Part shown: positions 9,688 to 16,820 of the stretch, in pieces
Layout of the letters: each line of letters starts with the position of its first letter
How positions within the stretch are numbered: the stretch's first letter is position 1
Assembly (NCBI RefSeq): GCF_020010925.1
Contig: NZ_JAGJBZ010000001.1
Coordinates: 2,772,001-2,836,000, forward strand
Reading direction: 5' to 3'
Source: Streptomyces griseiscabiei
GTDB taxonomy: Bacteria > Actinomycetota > Actinomycetes > Streptomycetales > Streptomycetaceae
Length of the DNA: 64,000 nt
Notes under the pieces: model-generated
What the model was told of the DNA's origin: nothing
What the model saw: the letters and a program-made list of their open reading frames with translations, nothing else
Database searches by the model: none
Made by a program: the position numbers and the translations under genes

Positions 9688-9724
9688 AAAACAGACGGCG
9701 GCGCGCACGAATGCCCGCCCGCCG
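9688..9724 (-). terminator. Intrinsic terminator in the FMN riboswitch expression platform
   Basis: Read on the minus strand, directly after the aptamer, CGGCGG-GCG pairs with CGC-G-CCGCCG around a short loop (hairpin 9696-9724), followed by TCTGTTTT (9688-9695). A T-run is unusual for this genome. The first base of the hairpin is also the last base of the aptamer P1 stem. FMN-dependent premature termination before ribE is the likely mechanism. The RBS of ribE lies about 110 nt further downstream, so the switch seems transcriptional rather than translational. Confidence 0.75.
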
Positions 9725-9850
9725 CGCACTGCCTCCCATCCGGACTTTAACCGTCGGTCCAGGAATTCCACCTGGTCAACCGGTCGCTGGAAGCGACCGG
9801 GTCGCGGACTATAACCGCCGGTTCGGACTTTCACCGACCCCGGAGTGCGC
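9724..9850 (-). promoter_or_regulatory. FMN riboswitch (RFN element)
   Basis: The minus strand shows the conserved RFN blocks in order: GGGGTCGGTGAAAGTCCG, AACCGGCGGTTATAGTCCG, a variable GACCGG hairpin, CAGGTGGAATTCCTG, ACCGACGGTTAAAGTCCGG and ATGGGAGGCAGTGCGC. P1 is closed by GCGCACT (5' end, 9850-9844 on the plus strand as AGTGCGC) and AGTGCGC (9730-9724). FMN binding is expected to switch off the ribE-ribM-ribBA-ribH genes and possibly the downstream his genes. The match to the family is near complete, so the call is firm. Confidence 0.97.
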
Positions 9851-9974
9851 TGCTTCTGGTACATGGCCAGTGTGCCACGCCCGGTCGGCACCCATGCGGG
9901 TGAGCACTGTGGGGTGGCTCACAGAGCGTGTCCCTGGACTTCCCCGGCGGGCGCCGACCTCTTTCGGCTATCAC

Positions 9975-10056
9975 TGACCAAGGGTCAACTTCCGCAGCGG
10001 TGGACCCACTCGAACGGGTAAGGACCATTGACCAGCTTGGTCTAGTCCTTTTAAAG
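9975..10056 (+). promoter_or_regulatory. Inverted GACC/GGTC repeats and possible promoter upstream of the ECF41 sigma gene
   Basis: The 363-nt stretch 9851-10213 has no gene. It holds two inverted repeats: TGACC-AAG-GGTCA (9975-9987), and a nested pair in which AAGGAC (10020) matches GTCCTT (10045) around GACCA-GCT-TGGTC (10030-10042). A possible promoter overlaps the second: TTGACC (10028-10033), 17-nt spacer, TTAAAG (10051-10056), pointing at the sigma gene 158 nt downstream. The core TGGTCTAGTCCT resembles a DasR element (TGGTCTAGACCA) with two mismatches. The binding protein is unknown; the rib operon promoter must also lie to the left of here on the other strand. Confidence 0.4.
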
Positions 10057-10213
10057 TCTGCGGTCGCGGTACCCGCCTCGAACGGCCCGGCGGCGGTGAC
10101 GACGGCCCTTGCCCCGTCGCCGGGTCCCACCTCCGTGTCCGCGGTGACCACCGGGAGGGCGCGGACGGGCCCTCCGAGCGTGCGCGGGCGGGCTCTCTGG
10201 GAGGGTGGGAGGC

Positions 10214-11104
10214 GTGACGACCACCACCACCGCCGACGAGTTCGAAGCACACCGACCCCGCCTGTTCGGCCTGGCCTACCGCATGCTGGGCTCCGCCGCC
10301 GACGCCGAGGACGCCGTACAGGACGTGTATCTGCGCTTCAGCGGCGCGGACCGTACGGTCATCGAGCAGCCCGCGGCCTGGCTCGCGAAGGCCGTCACCA
10401 ATCTCTGTCTGACCCGGCTGACCTCCGCTCGGGCCCGCCGGGAGCGGTACACGGGGACCTGGCTGCCGGAGCCGGTCCTCACCGGCGACGGCACCCTCGG
10501 CCCGCTGGAGTCGGCCGAGCAGCGCGACGCGGTCTCCCTGGCGCTCCTGGTGCTGCTGGAGCGGCTCACCCCGACCGAGCGGGCCGTGTACGTGCTGCGG
10601 GAGGCCTTCGCGTACAGCTACCGGGAGATCTCGGGCGTCCTGGATCTGACCGAGGCCAACTGCCGTCAGCTGCACCGGCGGGCGACGGCCCGGCTGGAGG
10701 TGCCCGAGGCCCGGTTCGAGCCGACGCCGGAGCGGCGGTCGGGGCTGGTGGAGTCCTTCCTCGCGGCGGCCCAGGAGGGGGACATGGCCGGACTGGAGAA
10801 GATCCTCGCCGAGGACGTGGTCTGGTGGTCCGACGGCGGTGGCAAGGTCAGCGCGGCGGTGCGGCCCGTCGAGGGACGCGAGAAGGTGCTGCGGCTGCTG
10901 GTCGGGGGCTGGGGGAAGTGGGCGGACGGCCTGGACTTCTCCCTGGCCGAGGTCAACGGCTCCCCCGCGCTGCTCGCCCGGTCCGGGGACACGCTCGCGT
11001 TCACCGTGTCCTTCGCGTTCCGGGGCGGTGTCGTCACGGACGTGCGGGCCGTGCTGAATCCGGACAAGCTGGAGTTCGCGGGACGGCAGCTGACCGACGC
11101 GTGA
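10214..11104 (+). CDS. sigJ: ECF41-family sigma factor (SigJ-like) with C-terminal SnoaL-like domain
   Basis: Protein of 296 aa. Sigma-70 region 2 spans about residues 10-75 (RLFGLAYRMLGSAADAEDAVQD), region 4 about 110-165, and a SnoaL/NTF2-like extension about 175-296. The three ECF41 hallmark motifs are present: WLPEP in the linker, DGGGK in the extension and NPDKL near the C-terminus. In this group the extension replaces a separate anti-sigma factor. The GTG at 10214 follows GGGAGG closely; an in-frame GTG at 10205 would add three residues. ECF41 genes normally sit beside a carboxymuconolactone decarboxylase, oxidoreductase or epimerase gene, and here the next gene is an SDR/NmrA protein. 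The canonical ECF41 promoter (TGTCACA and CGTC) was not found in either flank. Confidence 0.92.
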   Translation: MTTTTTADEFEAHRPRLFGLAYRMLGSAADAEDAVQDVYLRFSGADRTVIEQPAAWLAKAVTNLCLTRLTSARARRERYTGTWLPEPVLTGDGTLGPLESAEQRDAVSLALLVLLERLTPTERAVYVLREAFAYSYREISGVLDLTEANCRQLHRRATARLEVPEARFEPTPERRSGLVESFLAAAQEGDMAGLEKILAEDVVWWSDGGGKVSAAVRPVEGREKVLRLLVGGWGKWADGLDFSLAEVNGSPALLARSGDTLAFTVSFAFRGGVVTDVRAVLNPDKLEFAGRQLTDA

Positions 11105-11176
11105 CCGGACGGGCGCGCCGGCGGCCGTAGGGCGACTCCGGCCGGGAGCGTCGGGGTGTACGAAGGGCGGGACAGC

Positions 11177-11944
11177 ATGAGCACGATCCTGGTGACCGGT
11201 GGCACCGGCGTCCTCGGCCGGCCCCTCACCGAGCGGCTGCGGGCCGCCGGGCACGAGGTGCGGGTGCTCAGCCGGCGCACCCAGCCGTACGCCGTCGATC
11301 TCGTCGCGGGCGGGAGCGGGCTGGACACGGCCGTGGCGGGGGTCGACACGATCGTGCACTGTGCGACGTCGCAGCACCGGGGTGACGACGAGCGGGCCGC
11401 GGCACATCTGATCGCGGCGGCGCGGCGGGCCGGGGTGCGGCACCTGGTCTACATCTCGATCGTCGGGGTGGACCGGGTGCCGTACGGCTACTACCGGTCC
11501 AAGCTGGCCGTCGAGCGGCTGGTCGAGGGGTCGGGGCTGGGGTGGACGATCCTGCGCGCGACCCAGTTCCACGACCTCCTCGTGCTGCTCTTCCAGACCC
11601 TCGCCAAGCCGCCGGTCATGATGCTTCCCGCCGGGGTGAGCGATCAGCCCGTCGCCGTCACCGAGGTCGCGGCGCGGCTGGCGGAGCTGGCCTCGGGCGC
11701 CCCCGCCGGCCGCGTCGAGGACCTCGGCGGCCCCGAGGTCCTCACCCTCCCCCAGCTGGCCCGCGCCTACCTGGCCGCCACCGGCCGCCGCCGTCCCCTG
11801 CTGAACGTCCCCCTGTTCGGCAGGGCGTACCAGGCCTTCAGGGCCGGGCACCATCTCGCTCCGGGGCGGGCCGTGGGGAGGGGGACGTTCGGGGAGTACG
11901 TGGGGGAGCGGTTCGGGGAGGTGCGGGAGAAGGGGAAAGGGTGA
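11177..11944 (+). CDS. NAD(P)-binding SDR/NmrA-like protein
   Basis: Protein of 255 aa. Starts MSTILVTGGTGVLGRPL, a Rossmann dinucleotide-binding loop (GGTGVLG), and has the YRSKLAVE motif in the position of the short-chain dehydrogenase YxxxK pair (about residue 110). The C-terminal half is NmrA/epimerase-like. It is the probable ECF41-linked redox partner gene, since oxidoreductase or epimerase genes accompany this sigma group. Its substrate is unknown. ATG with GGGCGGGA about 5 nt upstream; a GTG at 11156 is less likely. It ends 4 nt before the convergent ROK gene. Confidence 0.8.
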   Translation: MSTILVTGGTGVLGRPLTERLRAAGHEVRVLSRRTQPYAVDLVAGGSGLDTAVAGVDTIVHCATSQHRGDDERAAAHLIAAARRAGVRHLVYISIVGVDRVPYGYYRSKLAVERLVEGSGLGWTILRATQFHDLLVLLFQTLAKPPVMMLPAGVSDQPVAVTEVAARLAELASGAPAGRVEDLGGPEVLTLPQLARAYLAATGRRRPLLNVPLFGRAYQAFRAGHHLAPGRAVGRGTFGEYVGERFGEVREKGKG

Positions 11945-11948
11945 CCCC

Positions 11949-13202
11949 TTAGCGCGCGGGCGGTGCGAACAGCTCGTCCTGTGCCGCGTCCCTGGCCATG
12001 AGCAGCGCGCCGCGCAGTACGGCGGCTCCGCCCAGGCCACTGGCCCGGACCTCGGTGGGCAGCGGCGACATGGCCGCCAGCCGCGCCCCCACCCGGACGG
12101 CGAACTCCTCGCCACCGGCCTGCCCGACCTCACCCCCGAGCACCACGCGACCGGGGTCCAGTACGGCCACGACCGAGGCGGCGCCCACGGCCACACGGTC
12201 GGCGAGGGCGTCGAGGAAGCGGGCCTCGGGCGCCGCCGAGGCGTGGGATCCGTCCGCCGGTGTCACGCCCGGGGCGGCCGTCGACGCGGCTGAGGCGGCG
12301 GTCGGCAGCCCGGCCGCCGCCGCTCGTACCAGCGTCGCCGCGTGCGGTTCGCTCGGGGTGGCCTCGGCCGTGATGCCGTGGGCGGTGGCCAGGGCGGTCA
12401 CCGCCGCCGCGCCGGCGAGGGAGTGGAAGCCGCCCTCGCAGTCGGTGGCCGAGGGGACCGTGGGCGTGCCCGGGACCGGGAGGAAGCCGATCTCGCCGGT
12501 ACCGCCGGAGGCGCCCCGGCGGAGGTGACCGTCGAGGACGACGGCGGCGCCGGTGCCGAGGCCGAGCCAGAGGAGGACGAAGGTGTCGCGGTCGCGGGCG
12601 GCGCCGTCCCGCTGTTCGGCAAGGGCGGCCAGGTTGGTCTCGTTCTCGACGAGGACGCGGGCGCCGAGCCGTTCGCCGAGCGCGGCCGCCAGGCGGCGGT
12701 GCCACTCGGGGAGGCCACTGGAGTTCCGGAGTTCACCCGTGGCCGGGTCGATCAGGCCGGGCGCGCCGATCGCCACCGTGTGCAGCCGGTCGGCGCCCGC
12801 CTCCTTCGCGGCCCGCTCCACCAGGGTGACCGCCTGCTCGACCGCGGGGCCGGTGCCGGTGTCGTCCGCGATCGGGACGGACGCCCTCGCCAGCTCCGTA
12901 CCGACCAGGTCGGCGACGACGACCGTGACGCCCTCGGTGCGCACATCGAGCGCGGCGAGGTGCGCGCGGTCCGCGACGATGCCGTGGAGGCGGGCGTTGG
13001 GCCCGCGCCGCTGTTCCCCGGACTCCCCCACGACCTCGATCAGCCCGGCGGCCGTGAGGCGCTCCACGAGGTCGGCGACCGTCGGCCGGGACAGACCCGT
13101 GAGCCGCTTCAACTGCCCGGCCGTCAGCGGTCCTTCCTGCTGCAGCAGCCGCAGGGCGAGCCGGTCGTTGATGGCTCGGGCGGTGCTGGGTGATGCGGGC
13201 AT
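11949..13202 (-). CDS. ROK-family transcriptional repressor
   Basis: Protein of 417 aa. The N-terminal winged helix-turn-helix (about residues 10-60, LTAGQLKRLTGLSRPTVADLVERL) is followed by a ROK sugar-kinase-like domain with GAPGLIDPATG and the sugar-site ENETNLAALAE. The cysteine-rich zinc site of ROK kinases is not conserved (only DCEGGFHS remains), so this is a regulator rather than a kinase. An alanine-rich, poorly conserved insert lies near residues 300-325. It is divergent from an MFS transporter, with a palindrome in the shared promoter region, so it most likely represses that transporter and itself. The ligand is presumably a sugar or derivative. Confidence 0.88.
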   Translation of the reverse strand: MPASPSTARAINDRLALRLLQQEGPLTAGQLKRLTGLSRPTVADLVERLTAAGLIEVVGESGEQRRGPNARLHGIVADRAHLAALDVRTEGVTVVVADLVGTELARASVPIADDTGTGPAVEQAVTLVERAAKEAGADRLHTVAIGAPGLIDPATGELRNSSGLPEWHRRLAAALGERLGARVLVENETNLAALAEQRDGAARDRDTFVLLWLGLGTGAAVVLDGHLRRGASGGTGEIGFLPVPGTPTVPSATDCEGGFHSLAGAAAVTALATAHGITAEATPSEPHAATLVRAAAAGLPTAASAASTAAPGVTPADGSHASAAPEARFLDALADRVAVGAASVVAVLDPGRVVLGGEVGQAGGEEFAVRVGARLAAMSPLPTEVRASGLGGAAVLRGALLMARDAAQDELFAPPAR

Positions 13203-13265
13203 GCCGGGATCCTTCCAGATCGGCGCCGCCGTACGGGCGTGGGGCCTCGGGCTCAGGCTCTCTTT

Positions 13266-13288
13266 CTATCAGGCAGGGTTCCTGATAG
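13266..13288. promoter_or_regulatory. Palindromic operator between the ROK and MFS genes
   Basis: Perfect inverted repeat CTATCAGG (13266-13273), 7-nt spacer, CCTGATAG (13281-13288), in an AT-rich patch 64 nt upstream of the ROK start and 95 nt upstream of the MFS start. Size and position fit a homodimeric winged-helix repressor controlling both genes; the ROK protein is the natural candidate. Confidence 0.65.
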
Positions 13289-13382
13289 TTTACGGCGTCG
13301 TGACGGGGGCGGGGTGGGCCGAGCCCCTCGGGGAACCGGGAATCCGAGACCCCCTCGGGGCCCGACATCAGGGAGGCGGAGA

Positions 13383-14594
13383 ATGAGTGCGGTGGTCTAC
13401 GAGCAGCGCGAGGTGAGGCGGGCACGGTACGCCGTGGCGGCCGTGTTCGCCGTGCACGGCGCCGTCACCGGCTCGTTCGCGACCCGCGTGCCGTGGATCG
13501 CGGACCACTCCGGGGTCAGCGCGGGTCAGCTGGGCCTGGCTCTGGCGTTCCCGGCGATCGGCGCGTCCCTGGCCATGCCGCTCGCGGGCCGGATCAGCCA
13601 CCGTTTCGGGGCCCGTGCCGCGCTGCGCGGGCTGCTGTCGATGTGGACGCTCGCGCTGATCCTTCCGTCGCTGGCGCCGAACCTCTGGACGCTCTGCTTC
13701 GCCCTGTTCGTCTACGGCGCCTCGGCCGGTATGGCGGACGTCGCCATGAACGCGCTCGGCGTGGAGGTCGAGAGCCGCCTCGGCAAGTCGATCATGTCCG
13801 GTCTGCACGGCATGTGGAGCGCGGGCGCCCTCGTCGGCTCGGCGGCCGGCACCCTCGCCGCCCATCTGGGCTCGGACGCCCGGCTGCACCACGCGCTCGC
13901 GGCGGCCGTGCTCACCGCCCTCGGCCTCGTCTCCTGCCAGTGGGTGCTGGATCTGCGGCCCACCGAGGACGAGGAGCCGCCGCCCCGGTTCGCACTGCCG
14001 CCGAAGTCGGCGCTGCTGATCGGCGCGGTCGGGTTCTGCGCGGTGTTCGCGGAGGGGGCGGCACTGGACTGGTCGGCGGTCTATCTGCGGGACCAGTTGG
14101 AGACGTCGGCCGGGCTGGCGGCGGCGTGCACCACCGGCTTCATGCTGACCATGGCGGTGGCCCGGCTCGCGGGCGACGCGGTGGTGAACCGCTTCGGCTC
14201 GGTCCGTACCGTGCGGGCGAGCGGGGTCCTGGCCGCGCTCGGCGGGGTCCTCATCGTCGTCGCGGAGCAGCCGGCGGTCGCGATGGCCGGGTTCGCGCTG
14301 ATGGGCCTCGGTATCGCGGTCGTCGTACCGCTCTGCTTCGCCGCCGCCGGCCGCAGCGGGCCGAACCCCAGTCTGGCCATCGCGGGCGTCGCGACCATCA
14401 CGTACACCTCCGGGCTGGTGGCGCCGAGCGCGATCGGCGGTCTGGCCCAGCTGACCAGCCTGGTGGTGTCGTTCGGCCTGGTGACCGTGCTGGCGTGCGG
14501 TCTGGTCGCCTTCGCGGGCGTGCTGCGCACCAGCGACCGGGACCGCCCGCGGGTGACCCGGACGGACCTGCCCGTTCCGGACCCGAAGCCCTGA
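13383..14594 (+). CDS. MFS transporter linked to a ROK regulator
   Basis: Protein of 403 aa with about 12 hydrophobic segments and MFS loop motifs (GRISHRFGARAALRG between TM2 and TM3; GDAVVNRFGSVRTVRASG after TM8). The first residues, MSAVVYEQREVRRARYAVAA, put the initial helix at about 14-35. It begins at an ATG preceded by GGGAGGCGGA, the best ribosome site in the divergent region; a longer reading from 13239 would run through the operator. ROK-controlled MFS proteins are often sugar or drug exporters, but the substrate cannot be read from the sequence. A 16-bp duplication covers the stop codon. Confidence 0.85.
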   Translation: MSAVVYEQREVRRARYAVAAVFAVHGAVTGSFATRVPWIADHSGVSAGQLGLALAFPAIGASLAMPLAGRISHRFGARAALRGLLSMWTLALILPSLAPNLWTLCFALFVYGASAGMADVAMNALGVEVESRLGKSIMSGLHGMWSAGALVGSAAGTLAAHLGSDARLHHALAAAVLTALGLVSCQWVLDLRPTEDEEPPPRFALPPKSALLIGAVGFCAVFAEGAALDWSAVYLRDQLETSAGLAAACTTGFMLTMAVARLAGDAVVNRFGSVRTVRASGVLAALGGVLIVVAEQPAVAMAGFALMGLGIAVVVPLCFAAAGRSGPNPSLAIAGVATITYTSGLVAPSAIGGLAQLTSLVVSFGLVTVLACGLVAFAGVLRTSDRDRPRVTRTDLPVPDPKP

Positions 14595-14611
14595 CGACCC
14601 GAAGCCCTGAC
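14580..14611 (+). repeat. 16-bp tandem duplication across an MFS stop codon
   Basis: GACCCGAAGCCCTGAC occurs twice without a gap (14580-14595 and 14596-14611). The first copy contains the MFS stop codon TGA (14592-14594); the second is untranslated. It looks like a recent replication-slippage event that did not change the protein. Confidence 0.9.
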
Positions 14612-14612
14612 A

Positions 14613-14641
14613 CGGCCGGGCCGCTCCTCGTCGCCCGGCCG
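14613..14641. terminator. Hairpin terminator between convergent MFS and GH6 genes
   Basis: 9-bp inverted repeat CGGCCGGGC (14613-14621) and GCCCGGCCG (14633-14641), 11-nt loop, in the 49-nt gap between convergent stop codons at 14594 and 14644. It could serve both genes. Confidence 0.6.
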
Positions 14642-14643
14642 GC

Positions 14644-15882
14644 TCACCCCCGCGCCAGCTCGTACGCGTACCCCGGTGAGAAGGCCCCCGCGCTCCCCCG
14701 GCACCCGTCGGACTCGCCCGGCAGTTTCACCCACAGGTAGGCGTCGATGCGGGACTCTCCGGTGCCGAGGGTCGGTGGGCGGCCGAGGCCGCGGCCGGCG
14801 GGGTCGCACCACTCGCCGTCGGCCGGGGCTCCGTTGCCGTTGCGGCTGGTGTCGATGACGGCGCCGAGACCCGCGGGGCCGCCGAGCGCGTCGAGGACCC
14901 GGCGGTCGTAGGCGACCTCGGCCTCGGTGCGGTTGAAGTTGGAGACATTGCTGAAGACGCCGTCGGAGCCGTCCGGCGAGGCGGCGCCCGCGCGGCGGAG
15001 GAGAGCGGCCTGCTCGGCGGGGGTGTTCCATTCCGAGTGCCCGGCGTCGTAGTAGACGCGGGCGTCGCGGTTGGCCGCCTTGATGACGCGGCCCGCGCGG
15101 GCGAGCGAGGCGAAGCGGTCGGCTCGGGCGTCGGCGGAGAGGCAGTCCGACTGGGCGATCGCGTCCGGCTCCAGGATCACGATGACGTCGTCCGAGCCGA
15201 GCCCGGCGGCGAACGCGTCGATCCAGGTGTCGTAGGCGGTGAGGCTCGGCGCCCCGCCCTGCGAGGCCCCTCCGCAGTCGCGGTCGGGGATCGCGTACGC
15301 CACGAGGACGGGCACCTGGTCCCGCGCCGCGCCCCCGGAGGCGACCGCCGCGACCCGGGAGGTGGTGGTGGCCGGGTTGGGGTCGGTGAACCAGACGGCG
15401 GCCGGCCGGTCCGCGATCCCCGTCTCGATGGCGGTGCCGCGCGGGTCGTCCGGGTGGTCCCGGACCCAGTCGAGGACCTGCGATTCCGGGTGGCGGTACA
15501 GCTCACCGGGCTCGGCCCCGGGCCCGGTCCCCGGCGCCGTCCGCCGTTCGGTCCGCTCCGCCGAGGGCCGTACCCCGGCCGTCCTGGAGGGTTCGAACAC
15601 CTCCGACCGGGAGGGCGGGACGGCCGACGGCGAGGGCGAGCCCGGCGTGGGCCCGGTGGGCCCGCCCCGGTCCGACGGGTCCGACGGGAGTCCCGTCGAG
15701 CGGCTGGTCAACGGACGGGCCTCGTCCGCGGCGCCTCGCTCGCCGCCCATCGCGGCCACCATCCCGGTGACGGTTCCGACGACGGCCACGACCGATGCCG
15801 CCGCCAGCAGGGCGCCGCGCCTCGCCGCCCGCCTGCGCTCGGCCCGGCGTGCGGCCAGACGCTGGGCGCGTAAGCCTGACAC
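14644..15882 (-). CDS. Glycoside hydrolase family 6 (endoglucanase/cellobiohydrolase type), exported
   Basis: Protein of 412 aa. A very basic N-terminus (residues 1-22) is followed by a hydrophobic stretch (about 23-46, ALLAAASVVAVVGTVTGMVAAM), a signal peptide or membrane anchor, then a Ser/Pro/Gly linker to about 120 and a GH6 catalytic domain to the end. GH6 signatures are VAYAIPDRDCGG and VIVILEPDAIA (the Asp is the catalytic acid), with WCDPAGRGLG and YLWVKLPGESDGC closing the tunnel. Beta-1,4-glucan is the family substrate. No cellulose-binding module is present, unlike most secreted Streptomyces cellulases, and no CebR box (TGGGAGCGCTCCCA) was seen upstream. GTG start with GGAG nearby. 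Confidence 0.9.
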   Translation of the reverse strand: MSGLRAQRLAARRAERRRAARRGALLAAASVVAVVGTVTGMVAAMGGERGAADEARPLTSRSTGLPSDPSDRGGPTGPTPGSPSPSAVPPSRSEVFEPSRTAGVRPSAERTERRTAPGTGPGAEPGELYRHPESQVLDWVRDHPDDPRGTAIETGIADRPAAVWFTDPNPATTTSRVAAVASGGAARDQVPVLVAYAIPDRDCGGASQGGAPSLTAYDTWIDAFAAGLGSDDVIVILEPDAIAQSDCLSADARADRFASLARAGRVIKAANRDARVYYDAGHSEWNTPAEQAALLRRAGAASPDGSDGVFSNVSNFNRTEAEVAYDRRVLDALGGPAGLGAVIDTSRNGNGAPADGEWCDPAGRGLGRPPTLGTGESRIDAYLWVKLPGESDGCRGSAGAFSPGYAYELARG

Positions 15883-16021
15883 GTGGTGCTCCCCCTCTGC
15901 TCCCCGGGCCGCGCTCCTTCGGCTTCCCGGTCCCCTCCCGCCGGTCCCGCGTTACCCCGTTCCGGGGACGCGTCGGGCACGGCGGCACCGGCATCAGCGT
16001 AGGACTGGGACCCTGCCCCCT

Positions 16022-16717
16022 ATGGCGCAGTTGGAACATTTCACCAATTCTGTGGACTCGTCCACCGAGTCAGTGGACACGGTCGTCTCCCGTATGCGCG
16101 CCATCGACGCGCTCCTGCCGGACGGGGACGGGATCGCCGTCTTCAACCGTGTCTATCTGACCGTCACGGAGGACATCGACCGGCGGCTGGACGCCGGTCA
16201 CTTCCCGGACGCCGAGGCCGCGATCACCCTGGACGTGCTCTTCGCCGAGCGGTATCTGCGGGTCGCCGAGGGCGGTGGCGCGCCCGCCTGCTGGCGGCCC
16301 CTGCTGCAGTTCCGGCGCCATCCCGGGGTACGGCCGCTGCAGTTCGCCCTCTGCGGCATCAATGCGCACATCGGGCACGATCTCGCGCTGGCCGTCGTGG
16401 ACACCTGTCGTACGCTCGGCTGCGAACCGGCCGATCTGGAGGACGAGTTCGAGCATGTGGGCGATGTCCTCGTGTCGCTGGAGGAACGTATCCGCGAGGA
16501 GTTGATGCCGGGTCCCGATCTCCTCCAGATCGCCGATCCGCTGACGCATCTGCTCAGCGCGTGGAGCCTGGAGCGCGCCCGTGAGGCCACGTGGTCCTCC
16601 GCCCGCGCGCTGTGGGCGCTGCGCGGACTGCCCGCTCTCGCCGAGGAGTTCGCCCGCCATCTGGACGCGGCGGTGGGGCTGACGGGCCGCATGCTGCTGA
16701 CGCCCCTGCCCGAGTGA
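16022..16717 (+). CDS. DUF5995 family protein
   Basis: Protein of 231 aa matching the DUF5995 pattern: an all-helical protein with RMRAIDALLPDGDGIAVFNRVYL near residue 22 and the histidine-rich segment INAHIGHDLALAVVDTC near residue 118. The His and Asp residues of HIGHD could bind a metal, but no activity is established for the family. The ATG at 16022 starts MAQLEHFTNSVDS; no good ribosome-binding site precedes it, and longer readings run through the divergent GH6 gene, so this start is preferred. It shares a 139-nt divergent region with GH6. Confidence 0.75.
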   Translation: MAQLEHFTNSVDSSTESVDTVVSRMRAIDALLPDGDGIAVFNRVYLTVTEDIDRRLDAGHFPDAEAAITLDVLFAERYLRVAEGGGAPACWRPLLQFRRHPGVRPLQFALCGINAHIGHDLALAVVDTCRTLGCEPADLEDEFEHVGDVLVSLEERIREELMPGPDLLQIADPLTHLLSAWSLERAREATWSSARALWALRGLPALAEEFARHLDAAVGLTGRMLLTPLPE

Positions 16718-16770
16718 CGCCTCCGCCCGGCCGCCCCTCTCCGGCCGAGCCGCCTGCCGTACTCCCGTGT

Positions 16771-16785
16771 GAACGTATTACGTTC
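16771..16785. promoter_or_regulatory. Perfect palindrome upstream of the LLM oxidoreductase
   Basis: GAACGTA-T-TACGTTC, a perfect 7-1-7 palindrome 35 nt before the oxidoreductase start, in the most AT-rich part of the intergenic region. Its size and place suit a TetR- or MarR-type operator overlapping the promoter. No regulator gene is adjacent. Confidence 0.5.
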
Positions 16786-16820
16786 GACTTGAGAAGATCC
16801 CTCGCAGAGGAGCACACGGC

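Noticed and set aside
10020..10056. A DasR site controlling chitin genes
   Set aside because: TGGTCTAGTCCT differs from the DasR core at two symmetric positions and no chitin or N-acetylglucosamine gene is nearby. Kept only as an unassigned dyad.
15883..16021. A CebR operator (TGGGAGCGCTCCCA) upstream of the GH6 gene
   Set aside because: No sequence close to this palindrome occurs in the divergent region.
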